51,272 bases of DNA from Mycobacterium sp. 852002-50816_SCH5313054-b (lineage in GTDB: Bacteria > Actinomycetota > Actinomycetes > Mycobacteriales > Mycobacteriaceae): contig NZ_LZIC01000007.1 in NCBI RefSeq assembly GCF_001667185.1, positions 1-51,272 on the forward strand. Direction: 5' to 3'. The notes below the pieces were generated by a model. It ran no database searches, was not told the DNA's origin, and worked only from the letters and a program-made list of their open reading frames with translations. The translations under genes and the position numbers were made by a program. Shown here one piece after another: positions 1 to 11,019 of the stretch (position 1 is the first letter of the stretch; each line of letters begins with the position of its first letter).

Positions 1-13
1 GTATAAGAGACAG
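1..13. other. Transposase mosaic-end (Nextera-type) adapter remnant
   Basis: The first 13 bases, GTATAAGAGACAG, match the 3' end of the 19-base Tn5/Nextera mosaic end AGATGTGTATAAGAGACAG. They sit exactly at the window edge and interrupt an otherwise good reading frame. This is library adapter left in the assembly, so bases 1-13 should not be read as genome sequence. Confidence 0.93.
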
Positions 14-252
14 ACCTGGAGCAGCTCTCGCAGGTCGACCTTCTCGGCCAGCTGGCGGCGCACCGAGGTGGTCATGTCCTCGTCGTTGCGCAGCCGGCCG
101 CCCGGCAGCGACCAGGCGCCCTGCTGCGGATCCCTGGCACGCTGCCATAACAGCACGTTCAGCTGGGGTTTCTCGCGGCGCGGCGCGGTCGTTACCTGGG
201 GAACCTGGAACACGACCGCGAGCACCTCGTGTTCAGTGCTAATATGGCCCAT
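14..252 (-). CDS. nrtR: Nudix-family NAD regulator (NrtR-like), C-terminally truncated by the contig end
   Basis: The frame opens at ATG 252 and reads left for about 79 codons before running into the adapter, so only the N-terminal part is present. It begins [17 protein letters not shown] and contains a degenerate Nudix box ([12 protein letters not shown]...LAEKVDL, residues about 46-74). NrtR proteins keep a Nudix fold for ligand sensing and carry a C-terminal winged helix that binds DNA; that half is missing here. The gene is divergent from nadABC with a palindrome between them, as expected for an NAD-responsive repressor of nadA. The start is uncertain: the only purine-rich element, GGAGG, is more than 20 bases upstream, so translation may be leaderless. 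A non-regulatory Nudix hydrolase cannot be excluded from this fragment alone. Confidence 0.8.
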
Positions 253-275
253 GTTTTCGATTGTAAGTCGAAAAC
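253..275. promoter_or_regulatory. Candidate NrtR operator: 23-bp inverted repeat between nrtR and nadA
   Basis: Perfect 8-bp arms GTTTTCGA (253-260) and TCGAAAAC (268-275) flank a 7-base spacer. The site touches the nrtR start codon and lies 23 bases before the nadA ATG, so a bound repressor could block both transcripts. Binding by NrtR is inferred from position and symmetry. Confidence 0.7.
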
Positions 276-298
276 CTCCCGGCGCGAAAGGAGCCGCC

Positions 299-1348
299 AT
301 GACGGTCTTGACTCGCATGGACACGCTCGCGGACGACCTGACCGGCCGCATCACCGACACCCCCGCCGGCTACGCCGGCCTCGAGGGCGACGAGCAGTGG
401 GCGGCCGAGGTGCGGCGGCTGGCGACGCTGCGCGGCGCCACCCTGCTCGCGCACAACTACCAGCTGCCCGCCATTCAGGACGTCGCCGACCACGTGGGCG
501 ACTCGCTGGCGCTGTCGCGGGTCGCCGCCGACGCGCCCGAAGAGACCATCGTGTTCTGCGGCGTGCACTTCATGGCCGAGACCGCCAAGATACTCAGCCC
601 CAACAAGACCGTGCTCATCCCGGATCGGCGGGCCGGCTGCTCGCTGGCCGATTCCATCACCGCCGACGAACTGTGCGCCTGGAAGGACGAGCACCCCGGC
701 GCCGTCGTCGTCTCCTACGTCAACACCACCGCCGCCGTGAAGGCGCTCACCGACATCTGCTGCACCTCGTCCAACGCCGTCGACGTGGTCGAGTCCATCG
801 ACCCCGACCGCGAGGTGCTGTTCTGCCCGGATCAATTCCTCGGCGCGCACGTGCGCCGGGTGACGGGGCGCCAGAACCTGCACGTGTGGGCCGGCGAATG
901 CCACGTGCACGCCGGCATCAACGGCGACGAGCTTTCCGAGCAGGCGCGGGCCAATCCCGATGCCGAACTGTATGTGCACCCCGAATGTGGTTGCGCCACT
1001 TCGGCGTTGTACCTCGCCGGCGAGGGCGCCTTCCCGGCGGAGCGGGTGAAGATCCTGTCCACCGGCGGCATGCTCGACGCCGCGCACGAGACCCGCGCCC
1101 GCAAGGTCCTGGTCGCCACCGAGGTCGGCATGCTGCACCAGTTGCGCAGGGCCGCACCGCAAGTCGACTTCCGCGCGGTCAACGACCGCGCCTCCTGCAA
1201 GTACATGAAGATGATCACCCCGGCGGCCCTGTTGCGCTGCCTGGTCGAGGGCGCCGACGAGGTCGACGTCGACCCGGACATCGCGGCGGCCGGCCGGCGC
1301 AGCGTGCAGCGAATGATCGAGATCGGCCAGCCAGGCGGCGGCGAATGA
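299..1348 (+). CDS. nadA: Quinolinate synthase A
   Basis: NadA (349 aa) condenses iminoaspartate with dihydroxyacetone phosphate to quinolinate using an oxygen-sensitive [4Fe-4S] cluster. The sequence shows the family blocks [13 protein letters not shown] (C87), AGCSLADS (C114), HPECGC (C230/C232) and SCKYMK (C300). C114, one cysteine of the HPECGC block and C300 are the likely cluster ligands. ATG 299 is chosen because AAAGGAG lies 5 bases upstream (287-293); an in-frame extension to 68 would run through the operator and the divergent gene. The stop overlaps the nadB start by 4 bases (ATGA), so the operon is translationally coupled. The likely regulator is the palindrome at 253-275. Confidence 0.98.
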   Translation: MTVLTRMDTLADDLTGRITDTPAGYAGLEGDEQWAAEVRRLATLRGATLLAHNYQLPAIQDVADHVGDSLALSRVAADAPEETIVFCGVHFMAETAKILSPNKTVLIPDRRAGCSLADSITADELCAWKDEHPGAVVVSYVNTTAAVKALTDICCTSSNAVDVVESIDPDREVLFCPDQFLGAHVRRVTGRQNLHVWAGECHVHAGINGDELSEQARANPDAELYVHPECGCATSALYLAGEGAFPAERVKILSTGGMLDAAHETRARKVLVATEVGMLHQLRRAAPQVDFRAVNDRASCKYMKMITPAALLRCLVEGADEVDVDPDIAAAGRRSVQRMIEIGQPGGGE

Positions 1349-2922
1349 TCGCCCGTCCCGGCTGGACCCACTCCGCCGACGTCGTCGTCATCGGCACCGG
1401 CGTCGCCGGACTGGCCGCGGCGCTCGCCGCGCATCGCGCCGGGCGCAGCGTCGTGGTTTTGTCCAAGGCGGGCCAGGCGGGCGGGGTGACCGCCACCCAC
1501 TACGCGCAGGGCGGCATCGCGGTGGTGCTGCCGGACAACGACGACTCGGTCGAGGCCCACGTCGCCGACACCCTGGCCGCGGGCGGGGGCCTGTGCGATC
1601 CCGACGCCGTGTGCTCGATCGTCGCCGACGGCTACCGCGCGGTGTCCGAATTGGTCGGCGACGGAGCGCGATTCGACGAAGCCGTCCCCGGCCGCTGGGA
1701 CGTGACGCGCGAGGGCGGCCACTCGCGCCGCCGCATCGTGCACGCCGGCGGCGACGCCACCGGCGCCGAGGTGCAGCGCGCGCTGGACCACGCCGCGGCC
1801 ACGCTGGACATCCGCACCAGCCACGTGGCGCTGCGGGTGCTGCACGACGGCTCGGCGGTGACCGGGGTGTGGGTGGGCAACCCGGACGGCTACGGGATCG
1901 TCAGCGCGCCGTCGGTGATCCTGGCCTCCGGCGGGCTCGGGCACCTCTATGGCGCGACCACCAACCCCGACGGCTCCACCGGCGACGGCATCGCGCTGGC
2001 GCTGTGGGCCGGCGTGCCGGTCAGCGACCTCGAGTTCATCCAGTTCCACCCGACCATGCTGTTTGGTGGTCGCGCCGGCGGCCGGCGCCCGCTGGTCACC
2101 GAGGCCATCCGCGGTGAGGGCGCTATTTTGCTTGACAGCCAGGGCAATTCGGTCACGGCCGGCGTCCACCCGATGGGCGACCTGGCCCCGCGCGACGTCG
2201 TCGCGGCGGCCATCGATGCGCGCCTGAAGGCCACCGGCGACCCGTGCGTGTATCTCGACGCGCGCGGCATCGCCGGCTTCGAGACCCGATTCCCCACCGT
2301 CACCGCCGCGTGCCGCGACGCCGGGATCGACCCCGTCCGCCAGCCCATCCCGGTGGTTCCCGGCGCGCACTACAGCTGCGGCGGGGTCGTCACCGACGTG
2401 TGCGGCCAGACCGAGCTGCCGGGGCTTTTCGCCGCCGGTGAGGTGGCGCGCACCGGAATGCACGGCGCGAACCGCCTGGCGTCCAACAGCCTGCTGGAGG
2501 GCCTGGTGGTCGGCGGTCGCGCCGGTCGCGCGGCGGCGGCGCACGCGGCGGCGACCGGGCGGGTGCGAGCGGCGGCCCCGGAGCCCGGCACCCCCACCGC
2601 CCTGCAGCGTGGCGACCTGCACCGCGCGATGAACCGGCACGCCTCGGTGGTCCGCGACGCCACCGGGCTGAACCGCTTGTGCGACAAGCTTTCCGGAGCG
2701 CCGCTGCGCAACATGGGCGGCCGCCGCGATTTCGAGGACGTCGCGCTGACGCTGACCGCCCGGGCGGTGACCGCGGGGGCCTTGGCGCGCAACGAAAGCC
2801 GCGGTTGCCACCACCGCGCGGAGTACCCGGACGCCGCGCCCGAACCGGGCCGCAGCAGCGTGCTCCGGCTGGCCGACGACGGCAACTCCGTGTCGGTGGA
2901 GGCGCTGGCGGCGGTGGGCTGA
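1345..2922 (+). CDS. nadB: L-aspartate oxidase
   Basis: NadB (525 aa) is an FAD enzyme that oxidises L-aspartate to iminoaspartate, the substrate of NadA. The N-terminus carries the dinucleotide fold [19 protein letters not shown] (about residues 11-29), followed by fumarate-reductase-family blocks: [12 protein letters not shown], the EFIQFHPT block, RGEGAILLD and [18 protein letters not shown]. The C-terminal helical region [14 protein letters not shown] is also typical. Length is normal for the family. It starts inside the nadA stop codon and ends 2 bases before nadC, so the three genes should be made from one message. No missing residue or frameshift was seen. Confidence 0.98.
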   Translation: MIARPGWTHSADVVVIGTGVAGLAAALAAHRAGRSVVVLSKAGQAGGVTATHYAQGGIAVVLPDNDDSVEAHVADTLAAGGGLCDPDAVCSIVADGYRAVSELVGDGARFDEAVPGRWDVTREGGHSRRRIVHAGGDATGAEVQRALDHAAATLDIRTSHVALRVLHDGSAVTGVWVGNPDGYGIVSAPSVILASGGLGHLYGATTNPDGSTGDGIALALWAGVPVSDLEFIQFHPTMLFGGRAGGRRPLVTEAIRGEGAILLDSQGNSVTAGVHPMGDLAPRDVVAAAIDARLKATGDPCVYLDARGIAGFETRFPTVTAACRDAGIDPVRQPIPVVPGAHYSCGGVVTDVCGQTELPGLFAAGEVARTGMHGANRLASNSLLEGLVVGGRAGRAAAAHAAATGRVRAAAPEPGTPTALQRGDLHRAMNRHASVVRDATGLNRLCDKLSGAPLRNMGGRRDFEDVALTLTARAVTAGALARNESRGCHHRAEYPDAAPEPGRSSVLRLADDGNSVSVEALAAVG

Positions 2923-2924
2923 CG

Positions 2925-3779
2925 ATGCTGTCCGACCTCGAACTCGAGGCCGCTCGGGACGCCATCCGGCGCGCCCTGCACGAGGATCTGCGCTACGGGC
3001 CCGACGTCACCACGCAGGCCACGGTGCCGGCCGGCGCGGAGGCCACCGCGTCGATGGTGCCCCGCGAGCCGGGGGTGATCGCCGGCGTGGACGTCGCGCT
3101 GCTGGTCCTCGACGAGGTGCTCGGCGCCGGCGGTTACCAGGTGCTCGATCGCGTGGACGACGGCGCCCGGTTGGGGCCGGGGGAATCGGCGCTGACGGTG
3201 CGCGCGAAGACCCGCGGCCTGCTGACCGCGGAGCGCACCGCGCTGAACCTGATCTGCCATTTGTCGGGGATCGCCACCACGACCGCGGCGTGGGTCGACG
3301 CGGTGCACGGCACCGACACCAAGGTCCGCGACACCCGCAAGACCCTGCCGGGCCTGCGGGCGTTGCAGAAGTACGCGGTGCGCGTCGGCGGCGGCGTCAA
3401 TCACCGCCTGGGGCTCGGCGACGCGGCGCTGATCAAGGACAATCACGTCGCGGCCGCGGGCTCGGTGGTCGACGCGCTGCGGGCGGTGCGCGAAGCCGCC
3501 CCCGAGCTGCCGTGCGAGGTGGAGGTGGACTCGCTCGAGCAGCTGGACGAGGTGCTGGGCGAAAAGCCCGAGCTGATCCTGCTCGACAACTTTCCGGTGT
3601 GGCAGACCCAGATGGCCGTGCAGCGCCGCGACGCCCGGGCGCCCGCCGTGCTGCTCGAGTCATCGGGCGGCCTCAGCCTGGAGAACGCGGCGACCTACGC
3701 CGCGACCGGCGTCGATTACCTGGCCGTCGGGGCGCTGACGCACTCGGTGCGCGCGCTCGACATCGGCCTGGACATGTAG
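2925..3779 (+). CDS. nadC: Nicotinate-nucleotide pyrophosphorylase (carboxylating)
   Basis: NadC (284 aa) converts quinolinate and PRPP to nicotinic acid mononucleotide, the last step of the operon's branch before NadD. Recognisable blocks are HEDLRYGPDVTT near the N-terminus, AERTALNLICHLSGIAT, RDTRKTLPGLRALQKYAV (substrate-binding Arg/Lys), GGGVNHRLGLGDAALIKDNH and the late LESSGGLSLENAATYAATGVDYLAVGALTHS, which forms the phosphate site of the barrel (given here with standard spacing from about residue 240). The start is 2 bases after the nadB stop. The end is 2 bases from the stop of the convergent AraC gene, leaving no room for a separate terminator. Confidence 0.98.
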   Translation: MLSDLELEAARDAIRRALHEDLRYGPDVTTQATVPAGAEATASMVPREPGVIAGVDVALLVLDEVLGAGGYQVLDRVDDGARLGPGESALTVRAKTRGLLTAERTALNLICHLSGIATTTAAWVDAVHGTDTKVRDTRKTLPGLRALQKYAVRVGGGVNHRLGLGDAALIKDNHVAAAGSVVDALRAVREAAPELPCEVEVDSLEQLDEVLGEKPELILLDNFPVWQTQMAVQRRDARAPAVLLESSGGLSLENAATYAATGVDYLAVGALTHSVRALDIGLDM

Positions 3780-3781
3780 CG

Positions 3782-4573
3782 CTAGGTTCGCAGCGCGCGA
3801 CGCAGCGCCTTCGGCGTATGGCCGACCTGCGCGCGCACCACGCGAGTGAGGTGCGCTTGGTCCGCGAAACCGAGTGCCGCGGCGATGTCCGCCAGCGTCG
3901 ACGTGTCGGCCTGTAGCCGCTCGAGCGCACGGCCGACCCTGACCCTGTTGCGGTAGCGGGTCAGCGTCACGCCCAGCTCCCGGGGGAAGGCCCGGCTCAA
4001 TCGGTATGGGGACGCGTCCAGGAGCTCGGCCAGCGGGAACAGACCGCGCGCCGCCGGGTGATCGTCGTGGATGGCCGCGCGCGCTCGCCGCACCAGTCGG
4101 GCGTCCGACGGAGCCGGCCGATCCGCCAGCGGCGTGCACCGGTCGGCTACCCGCCGCAGCGCGGTGACCGTGAGCGTCAGCAGGTTCTCGGCGAGCAGGT
4201 AGTCGATGTCGGCGGTGGCAAAGAGCCGCCGGTACGCGAGTTCCAGCGCGGCGTCGACGTAGAAGGTCGAGCGACGCGTCGCAGCCGGCTCGCCGACGAG
4301 CTGCCACCACGACGCCGCGCTCAAGCGCACCGCGATACCAGCGTCCCCGCCGCGCGGGTGCGCGAACTGGTCTTCCTCGCCGGGCACGCCGAGGTATCCG
4401 ACCGTCGGGTCGAGATCCGCGGGGCCCTCGGCCGTTTGCCGCCGGAAGCGGCCGGACCTCACCAACACCAGCCGTCCGTCGTGCGCGCGCTCGGCTGCGG
4501 ACCAGCCGGGCCGCTCGGGTTGGCACGCCCACGCCTGCAGGCTGAACTGCGGCCGGACGGCGAGGGTGGCCAT
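3782..4573 (-). CDS. AraC-family transcriptional regulator
   Basis: The 263-aa product has an N-terminal cupin-like sensing half and a C-terminal AraC DNA-binding domain. In the C-terminal part, SPYRLSRAFPRELGVTLTRYRNRVR and the second helix-turn-helix (DIAAALGFADQAHLTRVVRAQVG, then TPKALRRAL) are diagnostic and occupy roughly residues 165-262. ATG 4573 is used; a GTG at 4582 would add three residues. It is divergent from a SRPBCC gene about 90 bases away, which may be its target. The ligand is not predictable. The gene belongs to an accessory patch between the nad and his operons. Confidence 0.88.
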   Translation of the reverse strand: MATLAVRPQFSLQAWACQPERPGWSAAERAHDGRLVLVRSGRFRRQTAEGPADLDPTVGYLGVPGEEDQFAHPRGGDAGIAVRLSAASWWQLVGEPAATRRSTFYVDAALELAYRRLFATADIDYLLAENLLTLTVTALRRVADRCTPLADRPAPSDARLVRRARAAIHDDHPAARGLFPLAELLDASPYRLSRAFPRELGVTLTRYRNRVRVGRALERLQADTSTLADIAAALGFADQAHLTRVVRAQVGHTPKALRRALRT

Positions 4574-4664
4574 CGACAGCACGGCGCCAGGCTACCGCCG
4601 CGGTATGACAGCCGCGCGCAAGAATGTTCAAGACCGCGCGGCGGCGGATCGCCAAGCTGGGTTC

Positions 4665-5111
4665 ATGGCATCGATACGCACCGAGTTCGAAATCCAGGTC
4701 GCCGCGGACCGGGCATGGGACGTCATCGGCGACTGGGCGGACGGCCCGGTCGGCATGGCGCGCGGCCATGTCGTGTCGTCACGCGCCGACGGCGACGTCC
4801 GGGTGGTGACGTTCGCGAAGGGCAACGTCGCCCGCGAGCGGCTGATCGCCCGCGACGAGACCGCCCGCCGAATCGTTTACTCGCTGATCGGTGACACGGT
4901 GTGTCCCGAACACGACAACACGGCGATGCAGATCGTGGCCGTCGGTCCGGGGCGCTGCCGGTTCGTCTGGACGCGCGACGTGCTGCCCGAGGAGTTGGCC
5001 GGGCCGTTGCTTGCCGCGATGGAGGAGGCCGCCCCGATCATCAGACGGACGCTCGAAAGCGGTCACCAGGCCGCCTCGGCCCCGGGGCAGGCGCACGCGG
5101 AAAGCCTCTAG
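4665..5111 (+). CDS. SRPBCC (START-like) family protein
   Basis: A 148-aa protein beginning MASIRTEFEIQVAADRAWDVIGDW, typical of the polyketide cyclase/dehydrase and lipid-binding SRPBCC fold, which encloses a hydrophobic pocket. It contains the usual alternation of strands (VVTFAKGNVARERLI, RRIVYSLIGD, CRFVWTRDVLPEEL) and a long C-terminal helix (LAAMEEAAPIIRRTLES). No catalytic residue can be assigned, so the ligand is unknown. It is divergent from the AraC gene and tail-to-tail with the TetR gene, whose stop overlaps its own by 4 bases (CTAG). Possible roles include a cyclase/aromatase-like enzyme or a lipid-binding stress protein. Confidence 0.85.
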   Translation: MASIRTEFEIQVAADRAWDVIGDWADGPVGMARGHVVSSRADGDVRVVTFAKGNVARERLIARDETARRIVYSLIGDTVCPEHDNTAMQIVAVGPGRCRFVWTRDVLPEELAGPLLAAMEEAAPIIRRTLESGHQAASAPGQAHAESL

Positions 5112-5674
5112 CGGCTCAACAAGGTGCGCGCCGCGGGCTTGGCGGCGTCGAGAGCGGCGGCGGCACCGGAGATTCGGGACAGGATCAGCGCGCCCTCGAT
5201 CAACGAAATCACGGCTAACGCAACAACTTTCGCGTCGTCGTCGCGCCAGCCGTCGGCGCGCAGCCGCTCTTCGATCGCCGCGCACCACCCGTTGAACGCG
5301 CGCGCCGACGCCTCGCGCACCAGCGGGCTCGCGTTCACCGACTCCGTGGCGATCGGCTCGATCGGGCAGCCGTCGCGCCTGTCGCCGGCCAATCCCGCCG
5401 CCAGCAGGTCGACCCAGCGATCGACGGTGTCGGCCACCGGCCGGCCCGTGGCCAGGAACCGGCGCAGCAGTTGCTCGATGCCGGCCCCCTCGCTGTCGAC
5501 GACCGCGGCGGCCAGCTGTTGCTTGCCCTGCGGGAAGTGGTGATACAGCGAACCGGGTTTGACGCCGGCCTCCTCGAGGATCTGGTTGAGGCCCGTCGCC
5601 GCGTAACCCTGCCGGCGGAACAGCGTGGCGGCCTTGTCGATCAGCGCTGCGCGACTGCGATCTGGTCTCGGCAC
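5108..5674 (-). CDS. TetR-family transcriptional regulator
   Basis: A 188-aa regulator with an N-terminal TetR helix-turn-helix: ALIDKAATLFRRQGYAATG followed by LNQILEEAGVKPGSLYHHFPQGKQQL (about residues 9-53, split here). The rest is a helical ligand-binding domain. The open frame continues to a TTG at 5704, but that would place a perfect palindrome inside the coding region, so the GTG at 5674 (PRPDRSRAALIDKAA) is preferred. It is divergent from the zinc dehydrogenase gene with the palindrome 5688-5705 between them, the classical layout for a repressor controlling itself and its neighbour. The inducer is unknown. Confidence 0.92.
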   Translation of the reverse strand: MPRPDRSRAALIDKAATLFRRQGYAATGLNQILEEAGVKPGSLYHHFPQGKQQLAAAVVDSEGAGIEQLLRRFLATGRPVADTVDRWVDLLAAGLAGDRRDGCPIEPIATESVNASPLVREASARAFNGWCAAIEERLRADGWRDDDAKVVALAVISLIEGALILSRISGAAAALDAAKPAARTLLSR

Positions 5675-5687
5675 GCTATTGACTTTA

Positions 5688-5705
5688 CTTGAGTGATCAC
5701 TCAAG
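5688..5705. promoter_or_regulatory. Perfect 18-bp palindrome, candidate TetR operator
   Basis: CTTGAGTGATCACTCAAG is a perfect self-complementary 18-mer. It lies 13 bases from the proposed TetR GTG and 9 bases before the dehydrogenase ATG, so one dimeric site could control both genes. Both genes would have to be leaderless or nearly so. Confidence 0.8.
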
Positions 5706-5714
5706 AATGCTGAG

Positions 5715-6743
5715 ATGAGGCAGTTGACCTACGAAGACACCGGCCGATACGCGTGGCGCGAGGTGCCCGAACCGCAGCTCACGGCTCCCGAGCAGGCGGT
5801 GGTCCGGCCGCTGATGGTGGCCTGCTGCGACCTGGACGTCGCGGTCGCCCACGGGCGGCTGCCGTTGCCGCCGGGATACGCGGTGGGCCACGAGGGACTG
5901 GCCGAGGTCGTCGCCGTCGGCGATGACGTCGAGGGCGTGCGCGCCGGCGACCGCGTCGTGGTGCCGTTCCAAATCAGCTGCGGAACGTGCCGCGAATGCC
6001 GCCGCGGCGTGACGGGCTCCTGCGGCTCGGGGCCGCTGATGGCGATGTACGGAATGGCCCCGATCGCGGGGCTCGACGGCGGCGGCTTCATGTCGGATCT
6101 GGTGCTGGTGCCGTACGCGGACGCGATGCTGATTCCCGTGCCCGACGCCGTCGACCCCGTTTCGATCGCGTCGCTGTCGGACAACATTCCCGACGGCTGG
6201 CGGGCCGTCGGGCCGTTTCGCGACGAGCTGGACAGCCTCGACCCCGCCGACCGCCGCGTACTCGTGGTCGGGCGGCTGTCGATCGGTTTGTACTCGGCCG
6301 CCTTCGCGGCGGCGCTGGGCGCCCAGGTCGACTACCTCGACACCGACCCGCAGCGCCTGGCCGCCGCCGAAAAGCTCGGCGCGGTGGTCCACGACGTCGC
6401 CACACCCGACAAGTCGTGGGAGCCCTATCCGGTCACCGTGCACACCACCGGCGATTGGGCGCTGCTGTCGGCCACCCTCCGCGCCACCTGGCCGGACGGC
6501 GTGTGCACCGACACCGGGATCTACCCCGAATACAAGGTCGAACTGCCGTTGCTGCCGATGTACACGCGCGGCGTGCGGTTCGTCACCGGACGGGTCAGCG
6601 CGCGCACCGTGATCCCGCGGGTGCTGGAGCAGATCGCCGGCGGCCTGGACCTGTCGCCGGCCGTCGACCGCGTCGTCGCCTGGGACGACGCTCCTTCCGC
6701 CTGGCCATCGATGACCGGCAAGACCGTCTTCACCCGGGCATAG
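5715..6743 (+). CDS. Zinc-dependent alcohol dehydrogenase family protein
   Basis: A 342-aa medium-chain dehydrogenase/reductase. The GroES-like N-terminal half has the catalytic-zinc region CCDLDVA and GHEGLAEV (residues about 36-66), then a structural-zinc lobe CGTCRECRRGVTGSC with four cysteines. The Rossmann half is less canonical: RRVLVVGRLSIGLYSAAFAAALG around residue 180 (long form shown only in part by VVGRLSIGLY), where the usual GxGxxG is altered. The substrate is unknown; distant formaldehyde or sorbitol-type dehydrogenases share this layout. An ATG at 5707 is followed by an immediate stop, so 5715 is the start. Control by the adjacent TetR protein is inferred. Confidence 0.88.
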   Translation: MRQLTYEDTGRYAWREVPEPQLTAPEQAVVRPLMVACCDLDVAVAHGRLPLPPGYAVGHEGLAEVVAVGDDVEGVRAGDRVVVPFQISCGTCRECRRGVTGSCGSGPLMAMYGMAPIAGLDGGGFMSDLVLVPYADAMLIPVPDAVDPVSIASLSDNIPDGWRAVGPFRDELDSLDPADRRVLVVGRLSIGLYSAAFAAALGAQVDYLDTDPQRLAAAEKLGAVVHDVATPDKSWEPYPVTVHTTGDWALLSATLRATWPDGVCTDTGIYPEYKVELPLLPMYTRGVRFVTGRVSARTVIPRVLEQIAGGLDLSPAVDRVVAWDDAPSAWPSMTGKTVFTRA

Positions 6744-6750
6744 CCCGCTC

Positions 6751-6804
6751 GAGTGTGAATCCTGGGCGAACTCCGTCGGCGTGTCGCCGCCCTCAGCTCA
6801 CACC
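6751..6804 (+). repeat. Dispersed intergenic repeat, copy 1 (convergent gap)
   Basis: The gap between the dehydrogenase and the convergent reductase gene holds a 54-bp element that starts AGTGTGAA and contains CGGCGTGTCG, ending in TCACACC. Its ends form a short inverted repeat (GTGTGA 6753-6758, TCACAC 6798-6803). A related element in the opposite orientation lies at 37598-37652, also between convergent genes. No U-rich tail is present, so a classical terminator is not evident. Confidence 0.6.
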
Positions 6805-6816
6805 CAAATCGCGGAA

Positions 6817-7239
6817 TCAGGCGATATCGCCGACGAAAACCCCGATCCGGCGCAGCTGCGCACGTGCCATCCGTGGCAGGGATTCAGCGTCGGGGCCGTC
6901 GTACCCGGCGGGCAGGATGCGCGGGTTGGTGATGTGCACCACGCGCTTGCGGCTGAACTGCACGTCGGCTTCGCCGGCGGCCAGCACGTTCTTGACCCAG
7001 TTCGTCTTGCCGTGGCCCAGCGCGATCGCCAGCACGTTGCCCTTGCGGTAGGGCGTGATGATGGTGTCGTACGGCGTGCCCGACGTGCGGCCGCGGTGCT
7101 TGATGGTCGCGGTCCCGGGCATGAAACGGGCGATCGGCTTGACCGCCGGGTTGAAGTACTTGATCTGGAAGCGCTCGAACCAGGGCGGGAATACCATCGG
7201 GACGCCCGGGGCGTTGTTCGGGTGATCCTTTGCGGACAT
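6817..7239 (-). CDS. Nitroreductase/deazaflavin (F420)-dependent oxidoreductase family protein
   Basis: A 140-aa small beta-barrel protein with the motifs of the mycobacterial deazaflavin-dependent reductase family: an N-terminal FQIKYFNPAVKPIARFMPG, HRGRTSGTPYDTIITPYRKGN (binding-loop region; RGRTSG is typical) and LGHGKTNWVKNVLAAGEADV. Such proteins bind F420 or related cofactors or fatty acids, and the actual substrate is unpredictable. ATG 7239 is preferred over a start 16 codons upstream because MSAKDHPNN precedes the conserved region directly and the extension is not protein-like. It corresponds in position to the conserved gene upstream of hisD in M. tuberculosis. The upstream neighbour hisD is divergent, 47 bases away. 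Confidence 0.88.
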   Translation of the reverse strand: MSAKDHPNNAPGVPMVFPPWFERFQIKYFNPAVKPIARFMPGTATIKHRGRTSGTPYDTIITPYRKGNVLAIALGHGKTNWVKNVLAAGEADVQFSRKRVVHITNPRILPAGYDGPDAESLPRMARAQLRRIGVFVGDIA

Positions 7240-7286
7240 GACGGCCACACTACCGGTCCGATAACTACTTGAGCTGCTCTGGGACA

Positions 7287-10376
<3,090 letters not shown>

Positions 10377-10380
<4 letters not shown>

Positions 10381-10994
10381 CGAAATCGGTTGTGGTCCTG
10401 GACTATGGCTCGGGCAACCTGCGGTCGGCCCAGCGCGCGCTGCAACGGGTCGGCGCGTCGGTCGAGGTGACCGCCGACCCGGGCGCCGCGGCGGGCGCCG
10501 ACGGGCTGGTGGTGCCCGGCGTCGGCGCCTTCGAGGCGTGCATGACGGGCCTGCGCACGATCGCGGGGGAGCGGATCATCGCCGAGCGGGTGGCCGCCGG
10601 GCGCCCGGTGCTGGGTGTGTGCGTCGGCATGCAGATCCTGTTCGCCCGTGGCGTCGAATTCGGGGTGGAGACGAAGGGCTGCGGGCAGTGGCCGGGCGCC
10701 GTCACCCGCCTGGACGCCCCGGTGATCCCGCACATGGGCTGGAACGTGGTGGATTCCGGGCCGGGCAGCGTCCTGTTCAAGGGGCTGGACGCCGACGCCC
10801 GGTTCTACTTCGTGCACTCGTATGCCGCGCAGCGTTGGGAGGGTGCGGCCGAGGCGGTGCTGACGTGGGCCACCCATCGGGTGCCGTTTCTGGCCGCGGT
10901 CGAGGACGGGCCGCTTTCCGCCACCCAATTCCACCCGGAAAAGAGCGGCGATGCCGGTGCGGCCGTGTTGAGCAATTGGGTTGCGGGACTGTGA
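10377..10994 (+). CDS. hisH: Imidazole glycerol phosphate synthase, glutaminase subunit
   Basis: HisH (205 aa) is a class I glutamine amidotransferase that feeds ammonia to HisF. The triad is present: the nucleophilic Cys in [10 protein letters not shown] (about residue 82) and the His-Glu pair in TQFHPEKSG (about residues 184-186). The N-terminal [17 protein letters not shown] and VPGVGAF (oxyanion region) are canonical. Translation starts at GTG 10377, overlapping the hisB stop by 4 bases. The partner hisF lies two genes downstream in the same operon. Confidence 0.98.
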
Positions 10995-11019
10995 CCGCTT
11001 TCGGCGTGCGGGAGGGGCT

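Noticed and set aside
832..2814. 660-aa open frame on the minus strand across nadA-nadB
   Set aside because: It is antisense to two clear families, has no recognisable domain and is rich in Arg/Gly/His, as expected from high-GC codon bias.
4612..4641. CCGCGCG/CGCGCGG inverted repeat between AraC and SRPBCC genes
   Set aside because: The arms are pure GC and of a kind frequent by chance in this composition; there is no other support for an operator.
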